A DNA stretch of 28,463 nucleotides from Pleurotus ostreatus/Saccharomyces cerevisiae fusant. Lineage: Eukaryota > Opisthokonta. Made by a program: the position numbers and the translations under genes. Of the stretch, positions 1 through 9,063 are shown in pieces. Each line of letters starts with the position of its first letter. Positions within the stretch are counted from its first letter, which is position 1. The notes below the pieces were generated by a model, which ran no database searches, was not told the DNA's origin, and saw only the letters and a program-made list of their open reading frames with translations. The stretch lies in the NCBI GenBank assembly GCA_024196135.1, contig JAMQCK010000319.1, positions 1-28,463 on the forward strand. The letters run 5' to 3'.

Positions 1-55
1 GTCGGTGTCGGCGAGGAGGGCGATGAGGGCGCACCTTGAGAGGAGTAGCAGCCAT
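1..55 (-). CDS. 5' tip of a minus-strand gene, cut by the window edge
   Basis: An ATG at 55-53 on the minus strand opens a frame beginning MAATPLK. After the AAG codon comes GTGCGC, which would fit a first-intron donor, so the first coding exon may be only about 7 codons long. A TATAAAAG box lies about 50 bp upstream on the same strand, which is the main reason for calling a gene here. The remainder lies outside the window, so no product can be assigned. Confidence 0.4.
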   Translation of the reverse strand, partial: MAATPLKVRPHRPPRRHR

Positions 56-103
56 TTGTTCGTTGGCGTGGGGGATTGAGGAGCGGGCCGACTGCATGTC
101 GCA

Positions 104-111
104 CTTTTATA
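104..111 (-). promoter_or_regulatory. TATA box of the left-edge gene
   Basis: TATAAAAG reads on the minus strand here, 49 bp upstream of the ATG at 55. The motif is a perfect TATA consensus, and the distance leaves room for a short 5' UTR. Confidence 0.5.
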
Positions 112-586
112 AGTCAGAGTCCCAATGGTCCGTCTCCGCACCATCGATCGCCCGGATCACATCCAGCCGCCACCCATGCCCCGAAAAGGCAAGTCAGCCG
201 ACCCCGCGCGCGTCACCGTACATGTGCTCCCCCTCACAGCTCACTCGAGAGTGCTCGAGAAACGGCGCACGCAAGCCGCCGCGCCGAGGTACCCATCGGC
301 GGGCGCACCATCGATCGTGGTCTACGCTACCCGACTCTAAATTTCTATACCGGCCCCGCCCTCCCCATGGGTCCCCGCAACGCGGTCCGCGCGCCACCGC
401 TCGGTGTACGCCAATGAGCGACTGGGTATAGCGACTCGGGATGCGCTAGATAGGCAGCCTCCGCAGAGCAGCCAGGGAAGCCCGAGCTCCAGCGGCGTCA
501 GCGACCGTGTCTCGCCATCGGCGCGGACACCCTAGGCACCGCCAACACCCTCATGACGGCAACGACCAGCGCGGGCAGGTGGAACG
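112..586. other. gene-free stretch
   Basis: Upstream region of the left-edge gene. Reading frames of 60-130 codons occur on both strands, but they overlap in several frames, have no splice context and resemble no known protein. I see no supported gene. Confidence 0.5.
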
Positions 587-776
587 AACGGGAATTCGAA
601 GCGACGAACGGGAATAGAGCCCCTGCGGAACGGGAATAGGAAGCGGCAACCGGCCAAACAAACGGGAATTGCGACCAAACAAACGGGAATTCAGGACCAA
701 ACAAACGGGAATTCGAGCCAAACAAACGGGAATTCTAAAGTTCGGGGCGCGTGAAGGTGCCTGCGGAACGGGAATT
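587..776. repeat. short interspersed repeat array, core AACGGGAATT
   Basis: The decamer AACGGGAATT occurs exactly at 587, 661, 682, 704, 725 and 767, and as AACGGGAATA at 607 and 629. The four central copies are each preceded by CAAACA or CCAAACA and are spaced 21, 22 and 21 bp apart. Outer copies are preceded by GAACG- or CGGAACG-type sequence. The array keeps long minus-strand frames open in all three phases, giving repeated IPVCL / SRLFG / EFPFVW peptides; this is a consequence of the repeat rather than evidence of coding. It lies about 210 bp beyond the 3' end of the first F-box-like gene. Confidence 0.85.
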
Positions 777-982
777 CGAAAGGTACGGATGATGCAAGCT
801 CTCCATTGTGTCGCAGGGGCACCGAGCGAACGTTCGAAGGTCTGGCGCGACCGCCGGGCCGTGCATTGTTCGACGCGCCACTGGCAGTCTGCGACTCGGG
901 CGGGGGAGTGGGATGATCCACCATTCGATGCCATTCGAGCCCGTACTCGCCCGAGGCGTGGCAGTACGTGTACGACAGTCGG

Positions 983-2344
983 CTAATGCAGAACATCGAC
1001 TGACTCATCTTCCGCTTCGTCAAGGAGGTGCAGGGGCAGCATAGGCGGGAGGACTTCGCCTTTCCGAGGCGCTGCAGGGTAGGAAATTGATGAGAGCAGG
1101 TCTCCACGGACGCGTGCTATGCACTCACGTACATCTGGCTGAACCTGAATATTCACTCCCTTCATCGACAAATCCCTCCCCGACAACGGCCACTTTCCCC
1201 AGGCTGATTCGTCGGTGCAATCAAGTAGTTTGACGGACCTGAGCGTCTTGGGTGCATGTTCGGCCTCAATCACGTCTTGCAGCTGCGCGAGTATGCATGG
1301 AAGGTCGGTGCTACGCCATCGCCATCGCAGTCTGGATTGAATGGTGATATGCGTGATGCTGGGTGCGACGGCAAAGATATCCGGAAGGAGCGATGACAAT
1401 ACAGCGCTCCCATCCGCGGTCATGGTCAGAAGCTTATGAGCATTGCTCAAGGCGAGGAGACGCAGCTGGGGCAGCAGTATCATCCGTTCCTTCAAATGCG
1501 GGAAGATAGGGCGGACTGTCGTGTTGTTCGTTCAGACAGCGCAGAGGAAATAGAAAAGTAGCTTACTGTCTACATGACACCCGAGCTCGAGGCTCTGTAG
1601 TGAGGCCGCGCATTGCGAGATGATACCGGTGGCTGCTTCCTGGCAGTGCCGGGCTTTGTCGAAATCGGGTGGAGAGATTGTGACTGTATCGATCTGTAGG
1701 CTGCGCAGTCGACCATCTGTGAGCCAGCACCTTCCACCATCGAAGAATCGCAGGAGGTCGCTGACGTCCAAGGCCAAGGCGAGGTGAGTGAGCCCGAAGG
1801 GCTGCAGTGCTCGGTGTACCTCCAAGTCTTGGATTAGGAGATTCCCAAGGCGCAAATCGCGCAGATTAGGAGTATATGTGCAGGTTGCCTGAGGAAATGT
1901 GCGCATCCCGGTGAGGCCGAGTGTGCGCAGCGATGGGCGCGCGACTGCCCTCAGCAGAGCTGCACGCATTTTCTTGCCTACTTGAGCGTTTCTTGGGGAG
2001 AAGGCGTCTATATGAAGTTCTTCGAGGCAACGCACTCCATCTAATATCGCAGCTAGCACTTCCTCCTCCCAGACCCACTGTGGCTGAACGCTGGACGGTC
2101 CATCCAAGCGAAGGATGCGCACATAGAGGCCGAGATGAGGATTGTCGAGCAGAGCGCGATGGAAGAGTGATATAGTCTGGGGTTCACTGAAGTAAACATC
2201 GCGGTACAGGAGCGCCTGACTCGTGCGGTACAGAGTCCTGTGGGTGAGCGCGCAGGTCGCCAGCGAATGGGTATCGCGATCAGCGTATAGATGGCCCAGG
2301 ATGCCGTCGATGAGCTCCTGAGGAAGCTCCACCTCTTCCGACAT
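983..2344 (-). CDS. F-box-like protein, paralog A of a tandem quartet
   Basis: Exons 2344-1567, 1515-1129 and 1071-983 (introns of 51 and 57 bp, both phase 1) give 417 aa. The start at 2344 (MSEEVELPQEL) aligns with the starts of the three downstream paralogs; an open frame extends further 5' but is not shared. Residues about 5-50 (LPQELIDGILGHLY, then SLATCALTHRTLY) have the pattern of an F-box-like helical start. The rest is leucine-rich with segments such as LRTLGL, LRDLRL and LQSLEL, as in the degenerate LRR-like domains of fungal F-box proteins. Such proteins usually act as substrate adaptors of SCF ubiquitin ligases through Skp1; that role is inferred from family. The end carries an extra tail after the shared LLDE motif. 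Intron 2 is 57 bp and free of in-frame stops, so it can be read through. Confidence 0.75.
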
Positions 2345-2473
2345 AGTGCGTCGGAGGCCGCGAGATGCGCAACGAAAGGATGATCCCAGAGTAAGAGATG
2401 ACAGGAGGAGGCGAGTGGGCTCTGCGTCTCCTGCACGCGCGGGACTGGGCCGGTCAGCTCGGGTCGTACCATT

Positions 2474-2485
2474 CGGCGATAGCCG
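2474..2485 (-). promoter_or_regulatory. CGG-N6-CCG element upstream of paralog A
   Basis: CGGCGATAGCCG lies 130 bp upstream of the paralog A start. It is the Zn2Cys6 inverted half-site arrangement and nearly matches the element at the same distance upstream of paralogs C and D. The CACGTG motif seen in the other three promoters is absent here. Confidence 0.5.
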
Positions 2486-2711
2486 AGCATCGCTGTTCAG
2501 CAATTCAACGCACCGGCTGATGTTACCTTCGAAATCGAAAGCCGGCAAGGCGGTCTGCCAGCGCGAATTTGGAGGGAGACAGGCCTCAGCGCAAGCAGCC
2601 CTCACGACTGAATATACATTCTAATCCCGTACTCGCGGGACTCGCCAAGAATTTTGGCAACGCGCAGCGGCGTGCACAAGTACATCGAAAAGCCTCAAGA
2701 AAGCCCACTCC

Positions 2712-4022
2712 TCACTCATCTAAAAGGTCGAGAGATAGCAATGGCGGCTCCACGTCACGATATGCTGAGGGCATAGCGGTCAAGATCATCAACCGAAGAG
2801 TGCAAAAAAGTACTCACAAAGCGTGGGCCCAATCGTCACATTGACCTTCGCCGCCAGGGGCGCTAGTACGCCTCGCTTCAAGTCGCCCAAATCCTTCAAC
2901 TTATCCTCCTCGAACGGGTGGCATCCCGAGAGTGTAAAGCTGACAGATCGAAGTGTGCTGGGTGCGTTGTCGCCAGTGAGAATATCGCCCATTGGTGCAA
3001 GTATCCTGGACAGGAGAGAAAGCGGATGCCTGTTCATCGTCACTTGAATGGCGATGTCGGTGACGCCGGGGGTAAGGGCGAAGAGTTGTGGCAGCCAATC
3101 AAGACTTCCGAACGTGTCGATGTAGGTCATGCTGATGTCGCGCAGGGCGAGCAGCCTCAGGCGAGGAAGTTTGCCCCGAATGTGCATATGCCGGATGAGG
3201 AAGTCCACTATCGTGGCGTTTAGTACGAATAGACCAAGGTCGGCGACGGTTTTGCTCACTGCTTCCCAGGCACGCGAGTTCAAGACTTTGCAGCGTCTCT
3301 GAGCAATGCATGACGATGTCAGCGGCGTCTTCCTGCCACCCATGGCTCGAGTCTATCTCGAGGCGCAAGCTCCGCAGATTATCGATCCCGAACATGTGGT
3401 TGCCCTCCCTCCAGCAGAACAGCGAGAATATCACGAAGTTCGACCCGCTCAGGGACAACGTAAGATCGGTCAGTTCAACCGGTGGCGAGGTTTGCGGGAC
3501 CACCACGTCCTGTAATAGCATCCAGGACAAACGCAGATCGCGTATATGCGAGAGGTGCTTGAAGAATATCATGGGGAGGGCGATGATGCACGCGAGACTG
3601 AGCGTACGCAATGAGGGCCGCACTATCGCATTCGAGAGGGCGACGCGCGTCTCTTCGGTGAGCGCGCCATAGTATACGGAGGAGGGATGGAGGTATAGCT
3701 CCCGCACTTCGGGCGTCTTGTCGAGTATCCCGGCGAGTGATTCATCTCGATAGATCCACTGATTGCTGCGCTCGAGCTCCTCCACGCAGAGGCTATGCAC
3801 GTAGGCGCCGAGGTGAGGACGATCTTGCAGTGTGCGAAGCAGGCATGAGGCGGGTGCGGGTCCGCGTATTGAGATGTCGCGGAAGAGGAGGATCTGGCTC
3901 GTGTTATAGAGGGACCTGTGAGCGAGCGCGCAGGTCGCCAATGACCGAGTGTCGCCAGAAGCGTATAGGCAGCCTACAATCGTATCCTTGAGCTCCTGCG
4001 GGAGCCTTTCGTTATCCGACAT
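2712..4022 (-). CDS. F-box-like protein, paralog B of a tandem quartet
   Basis: Exons 4022-3260, 3207-2818 and 2764-2712 (introns of 52 and 53 bp, phase 1 each) encode 401 aa. Intron 1 contains a canonical TACTAAAC branch point. The N-terminus MSDNERLPQELKDTIVGCLY and the following SLATCALAHRSLY match the paralogs closely. Leucine-rich segments follow (LRTLSL, LRDLRL, LQSLEL, LPRLRLLALRD), and the protein ends PPLLSLDLLDE. Its intron 2 contains stops in the retained frame, unlike the other copies. An F-box adaptor role is likely from family resemblance; no substrate can be inferred. Confidence 0.77.
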
Positions 4023-4087
4023 GTAGGATTTTTATGGTGAGCCCGAGTCAATGTGTACAGGCCTCCGTCCGACCCGTAAGATCTGGC

Positions 4088-4155
4088 CAGATGAGAGGAA
4101 GAGTCAAGCGAATTTTCCGCACGTGGTCTGCACTCGTGTCTGGCGGCAACAGCCG
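4088..4155 (-). promoter_or_regulatory. promoter module of paralog B
   Basis: Contains a CAGATGAGAGGAAGAG block (4088-4103), CACGTG (4120-4125) and CGGCAACAGCCG (4144-4155, CGG-N6-CCG). They lie 66, 98 and 122 bp upstream of the ATG. The same three blocks occur in the same order upstream of paralogs C and D. Confidence 0.5.
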
Positions 4156-4317
4156 GAGCGCACCTGCGCCGCAAACCTCAGGAAGAAACTCGTCGGCCGT
4201 ACTTAGTTCGTCGCGCAGAGGCTTCGAAGAATTGCCTCTCGAGAGCACAAATATAATCCTAGACGCAATCCGTGACATGCTTGTAAGATACGCATTCACA
4301 GGAATCAAAGCACATCG

Positions 4318-5632
4318 TCACTCGTCCAGGAGATCTACAGAGAGCAGCGGTGAAATGGCGAGTCCACAATCTGGAGGAAACATAAGTGAGTGGACTACCA
4401 ACTGACCAGAAGATGTGCACCCACCAACCACCCTCTCGATTTTCACATCCACGTTGTTCGTCCGAAACATATCCAGCGCCCATTCCATTTCCTCCAGATC
4501 TTCCTGGTCGTATTCAAACGAGGAATGACGTGAGCTCGAGGCGATGACTCTGAATGATCTGAGGCAGTGAAGCCCGTGATCACCGACAAGTATGTTGGCC
4601 AGCCGGGAAATCAGGCGGGCCAGGATGAACAGACGAGGTACTGGACACTGGACTTCGACTGCGACGTGCGCCACATTCGGCGCCTTGGCAATCAGGCGGG
4701 AAAGCCATATCCAAGCCCGTGTATCATGGCAGATGATTTTGACAGCGCGCAGGGCCAGCAGCTTCAACCGAGGGAGAGGCCTCGGTAACTCGGCGTCAAA
4801 GGGGTTGTCCGCTGTGAGCAGGAGAAGATGAGCACGATCCGTGTATAGCAACGACGCCCGGAGAATTCATACCTGATACGGAGCAGCCCAGTTCCAGACT
4901 TTGCAGCGTATTCGCGCACGGAGTGATGACATCTGGGATACCCGTCTGCCACTGCGTACCGTACGTGATCAGGCTAAGGAAGCGGAGACCGTCGACTTTG
5001 AACAAGTGACGACCCCCGTGACGCAGATACCGCGCAATGTTCTCGAAGAATTGTCCACTTCCGTGCACAGTGAAGTCGAGCAGCTGGAGCGGTGGGCTCG
5101 AGTGGTCATTTCCGTCCTCCGACCCATTGATACTGACGTACGTTAGCCGTAGATCCCGAAGGCGAGACACCCTGCCGATAACGCTCTGGGGAAGCCCAAC
5201 AACGTGTGTAAGACTGAGTGTCCGCATCGAGGGTAGGGCTATCATCCTTGATAGCGCGTCACGTAGTTGGCGAGGGAGCTCATCGTAGGCAACGGGAGTT
5301 AGATGGAAGTGGAACTCCTGGGCGGCATGAACGTCGTTGAGTATTCCGGGAAGCTCACGAGAGCTGACAATCCATCCCTCCACGGCTTCCTCTATGCGGA
5401 GAACGCGTATATAGGCGATGAGGCGGGGATTCTCTTTAAGAGATCGATGTAGACGAGAGGCAACTAGTGAGTTGTGTAAGAAGACATCACGGAAGAGATA
5501 ATCTTGTCCAGTTGGATATAGCGATCGGTGGGCCAGCGTGCAAGTCGCCAACGACTGGATATCGCCGGCAGAATATAGTTGGTGTAGAATCGCGTCTTTG
5601 AGCTCCTGAGGGAGCCTCTCATTCTCCGACAT
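4318..5632 (-). CDS. F-box-like protein, paralog C of a tandem quartet
   Basis: Exons 5632-4873, 4811-4425 and 4370-4318 (introns of 61 and 54 bp, phase 1) give 399 aa, exon for exon the same lengths as paralog D (760, 387 and 53 nt). The protein starts MSENERLPQELKDAILHQLY, followed by SLATCTLAHRSLY, and ends SPLLSVDLLDE. Leucine-rich segments (LRTLSL, LRDLRL, LQSLELG, LPRLKLLALRA) follow the F-box-like start. Intron 2 (donor GTGGGT, acceptor CCAG) was recognised by alignment with paralog B. It is a multiple of three without stops, so an intron-retained form of 417 aa is also possible. Confidence 0.75.
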
Positions 5633-5701
5633 AGCCGCTGATCAGCTTTGTTCTGGGCCCGATTGCGCGGGGGACAGATGGCCACCGCCGCACCGCGTAG
5701 T

Positions 5702-5779
5702 CAGATGAAAGGGAGAGGCAGGCCAGATTTGCACACGTGAACCGCGGTAAGTGCTACAGGCCTCTTTCGGTGATAGCCG
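5702..5779 (-). promoter_or_regulatory. promoter module of paralog C
   Basis: Contains CAGATGAAAGGGAGAG (5702-5717), CACGTG (5734-5739) and CGGTGATAGCCG (5768-5779), at 70, 102 and 136 bp upstream of the ATG. The six central bases TGATAG also form a GATA-factor consensus (WGATAR). Confidence 0.55.
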
Positions 5780-5996
5780 GACAACAACGTCACGGGTGGC
5801 GGTTGCCGTATCGGTCGGCAATAACCGAGCGCACACCACCAGTGAGAAATCCGTTGGCCATAGTCTCCCGTATAAACACGTCGCGAGGGAAGCTCAGATA
5901 ACTCTCTCGCGCGCGAGCACAGATTCAATCTGAGACCCGATCTACCACATGCTGAGAAATACTCATTTTAATTAACAAATCAAGAGACAAACATGT
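5780..5996. other. distal promoter of paralog C and 3' flank of paralog D
   Basis: Contains no supported gene. It begins at the distal edge of the paralog C promoter module and ends at the stop codon of paralog D. Confidence 0.5.
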
Positions 5997-7308
5997 TTAC
6001 TCGTCCAGTAAATCTAGGGAGAGCAGTGGTGGTTGGACGAGGCCATGCGCTGAAGGAGATATCAGACAAATTCGGAATAGCTCACGAGTCAATGCGCACT
6101 CACACAACGACCTTTCAATCTTGACGTCCACAGCGTTCGTCCGAAAAATGTCCAGCGCCCAGTCCATATCCTCCAAATCCAGCTGGTCGAAATCATACGA
6201 CGAGTCACGCGAGCTCGGGATAACGATTCTGAAAGACTTAAGAGCGGTTGGTGCGGTATTGCCGATGAGGACGTTGGCTAGCCGCGAGATGAGGCCGACC
6301 AGGCAGAATAGACGAGGGATTGGCCGCCAGACCTCTACGGCAATATGGGTTACGTTCGGTGCCCCTGCCAGTAGGCGAGAGAGCCAAACCCAACGTCGTG
6401 GGTCAAGGTGCATGACTGCGACATCGCGGAGGGCCAATAATCGCAGCTGAGGAAGAAGGATATCGAGGTCGAAGTCGGACGGTTCATCGGCTGCGACATG
6501 AAAATATTAGCACGCGGCGCAGGCGAAAATCAGCAACCAATGCCTTACCCGAAACGGAGCATCCCAATTCCAAGCTCTGCAAAGTATTTGCACACGGCGC
6601 GATTATGTCGGGTATCCCCACCTGCCATCGAGTGGCGTACATGCACAGGCTCAGAGTACGGAGTTGATCTACGGAGTAGATTTGACCGTGTCCTTTGCGT
6701 AAACATTGCACGAAATTATCGTAGAAGTCTCCGGGCACATGTAAGGCTAGTCCATATAGTTGGATCGGCGGGCTCGACCAGTCAGGAGCCTCCTCCAGCT
6801 CGTCAGATACGACGTTCCTGAGCCGTAAGTCCCGTATGTGAGACGCTATGCAAAAGAAACTCCATGGAAGCTCCATGATGTACGCAAGACTGAGAACCCG
6901 CATCGAAGGCAGGGCTATCGTCCTCAGCAGCGCGTCACGCAATCCAGATGGGAGCATGTCGTATGTGATCGGCGAGGAGTAGAGATGTAGCTCCTGAATG
7001 TGACGAACGTCAGAGAGGACCTCGACAAGCTCGTGAGATCCGACGATCCACTCTTCCGCGGAATCCTCGACGTGTAGCACGCGCACGTAGCTGAGGAGAC
7101 GCGGGTTCTCCTTCAGCGATCGGTATAGGCGGCAAGCAGGCAGTGACCCGCGCACAGATATGTCGCGAAAGAGGTAGGTTTGGGCGACCGGATAGAGCGA
7201 TCGGTGAGCTAGCGCGCAAGTCGCTAACGACTGGATATCGCCGGCGGCATATATTTGGTTCAGTATCGCTTCTTTGAGCTCCTGCGGGAGCCTTTCATCT
7301 TCCGTCAT
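5997..7308 (-). CDS. F-box-like protein, paralog D of a tandem quartet
   Basis: Exons 7308-6549, 6490-6104 and 6049-5997 (introns of 58 and 54 bp, phase 1) encode 399 aa. It begins MTEDERLPQELKEAILNQIY, followed by SLATCALAHRSLY, and ends PPLLSLDLLDE. Leucine-rich segments include MRVLSL, IRDLRL, LQSLELG and LPQLRLLALRD. Intron 1 has a GTAAGG donor and a GCTAAT branch point. Intron 2 has GTGAGT, a CTGAT branch and TTCAG; it is stop-free and in frame, so reading through it would give 417 aa. Exon lengths equal those of paralog C, suggesting these two are the most recent duplicates. An F-box adaptor function is inferred from family resemblance. Confidence 0.77.
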
Positions 7309-7372
7309 GGCTGCCGCTCGAGTCTGTCGTAGACTCGATCGTGGCGCGCAGACAGATGGCCACCTCAGAAGT

Positions 7373-7450
7373 TAGATGAAAGGAAGAGGCAGGCCGGATT
7401 TGCGCACGTGGACCTCGGTCGGTGACAAACGCTTCCGTCGGTGATAGCCG
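7373..7450 (-). promoter_or_regulatory. promoter module of paralog D
   Basis: Contains TAGATGAAAGGAAGAG (7373-7388), CACGTG (7405-7410) and CGGTGATAGCCG (7439-7450), at 65, 97 and 131 bp upstream of the ATG. The 28-bp gap between CACGTG and the CGG half-site equals that of paralog C. Confidence 0.55.
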
Positions 7451-7750
7451 ACCGACATTGTTCAACTTTGCCTCCGCGGTAGCATTATTCTGGACAAAGG
7501 AGAGCCTAGGAGAGCGCTTTCGGGCCAGCAAACGCGGCCGATCACATTGCACTGTGACGGTCCAGCCTCTCCAGAATAGGCAAATGTGCGCTATGTCGTC
7601 GACTAGCCGGCGAGGGTGGTTGTTGCGATGTAGATACCGTTCATAAGGCCCCTTTTTCATGCCATATCCCCGGCCATACAAAGAGGTCGACCGCTTCACA
7701 GTGATCAACTCGTCCTCTCCCTCTCACTCGAAGTCTCCTCGAACCTCAAC

Positions 7751-8787
7751 ATGCAGCGCGCCCTGGTTCCGGACCTCGCGAAATTCCCTCCTAACCGCTT
7801 GGTCGTTGGCAGCCCCAACGTCCTCCGCGACGCCGCCGTCTTCCGAGCCTGGCTGGATTGGTTCAGGAAGGCGTACGCTGATCTGGTCGATGCAGGAATC
7901 AAGCACGGGCACGACATCAATGTGCATCTCGCTCCAAAACTCCTCGCGCTCAACCACGACTGGCTTTATTTCTCGAAGGCGGTTGTCGAGTCCAGCTTCT
8001 TCGAAGTATACCCACCCGAGGCGAGAGAATTCACTACGAGTCTCTATACTCTGGCGACGATGTTCTGGGCGGCTTATTATCATGTTTTTGAGCAAGTCCG
8101 TTCGCGACACGTCTACTCCAAATCGTCCCCGTATGCGTTCCTCGACAACCGGACCCAGTCGCTCATTGAAGCGTGGTTCAACGGGGCAGGCCTGGACTAT
8201 AAACACCTGCACCAGGTTTTCAACGCTCACAGCTACGGTCAGCTGCGCGATATGTTCCACCTCGATCCCAGAACGACTGGTGTGGCCATGGCGCGCGGTG
8301 CGAGACCCAAACGCTACTGGATGATATTCATAGCGGGGCTGGCCCAGTTTCTGGCTGAATCTGCTGACTCGAAGGGTCTGGTGAGTTTTCACTGCTCGCG
8401 GGTCTGACTCCAAACGCTCACCGCTCGCCACAGTCGCAATTCCGTACGAAGTTCCAGGATTACTGGCCAGCACGCTTCATCATTGGGCCGCAGGCGCAAT
8501 CAATCTGGCGCGCCAACGATGTCCAGGACCCCGTCACCTTGGGCGGATACTTTGCGTCTCATGTAGTGCGTCGTGGAAGTCTCCTAGGCTAGTTGGTTCT
8601 GACCTACCCATAGGAAACGGACTGCATTTACGCGAACAGTGTCCTGAAGCGCGACTATCACATAGTCCGCTGCATCTTCTGGATGATCAACCACGTTATC
8701 GACAAGTTGAGGATGGGGGACGCGCAAGCGGAGCAGGCTATCTCTGCTTTCGTTGGGGCGCTCCCTGTGCCCAAGGTCACGGCGTAG
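7751..8787 (+). CDS. uncharacterised 311-aa protein
   Basis: Exons 7751-8380, 8434-8565 and 8614-8787, introns of 53 and 48 bp in phase 0. The start MQRALVPDLAKF is the first ATG of the long frame. The second donor could also lie one codon earlier (after CAT rather than GTA). I recognise no domain. The protein looks mostly helical and rich in aromatic residues (FRAWLDWFRKAY, MFWAAYYHVFE, YWMIFIAGLAQFL, CIFWMINHVID), with no signal peptide and no clear repeated unit. It is transcribed divergently from F-box paralog D, sharing a roughly 440-bp intergenic region. Confidence 0.7.
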
Positions 8788-9063
8788 AGGTTGCAGAATA
8801 GCTGGCATCATGACGAGAGAAGCAAGTAACTTCGTAGAGAAAACATGGTGTGCATTTGCAGGCTGAATGGAAAGGTAAGAGCAAGCAAGAGGCAGACAGT
8901 CGCGGCTGTGGTGGTTAAGGACAAGGGACGCGGCGGCACGCGCTGATCGCGCCGGCATCGCGGCTTGACGGACCGCGATCCGCGCGCGCGTCAATGTCGC
9001 CATACTTAGCGTCGACGACCTTCGCAGACAGGTCACGGCGCACGACGAGCTTGTCAGCAACGC

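Noticed and set aside
587..776. The array as a CRISPR
   Set aside because: Repeats are 10 bp with spacers of about 11 bp in a eukaryotic genome; the size and context are wrong.
498..1107. Three overlapping minus-strand frames of 75-138 codons
   Set aside because: They are kept open by the AACGGGAATT array and overlap in different phases; the longest also runs into the true last exon of paralog A in another frame.
2345..2605. A longer N-terminus for paralog A starting at 2605
   Set aside because: The extension is not shared by paralogs B-D, which start at the position equivalent to 2344, and it would include the CGG-N6-CCG promoter element.
7659..8324. 221-codon plus frame and its 249-codon minus counterpart overlapping the 311-aa gene
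   Set aside because: Both are shadows; only the frame from 7751 continues across two consensus introns to a stop at 8787.
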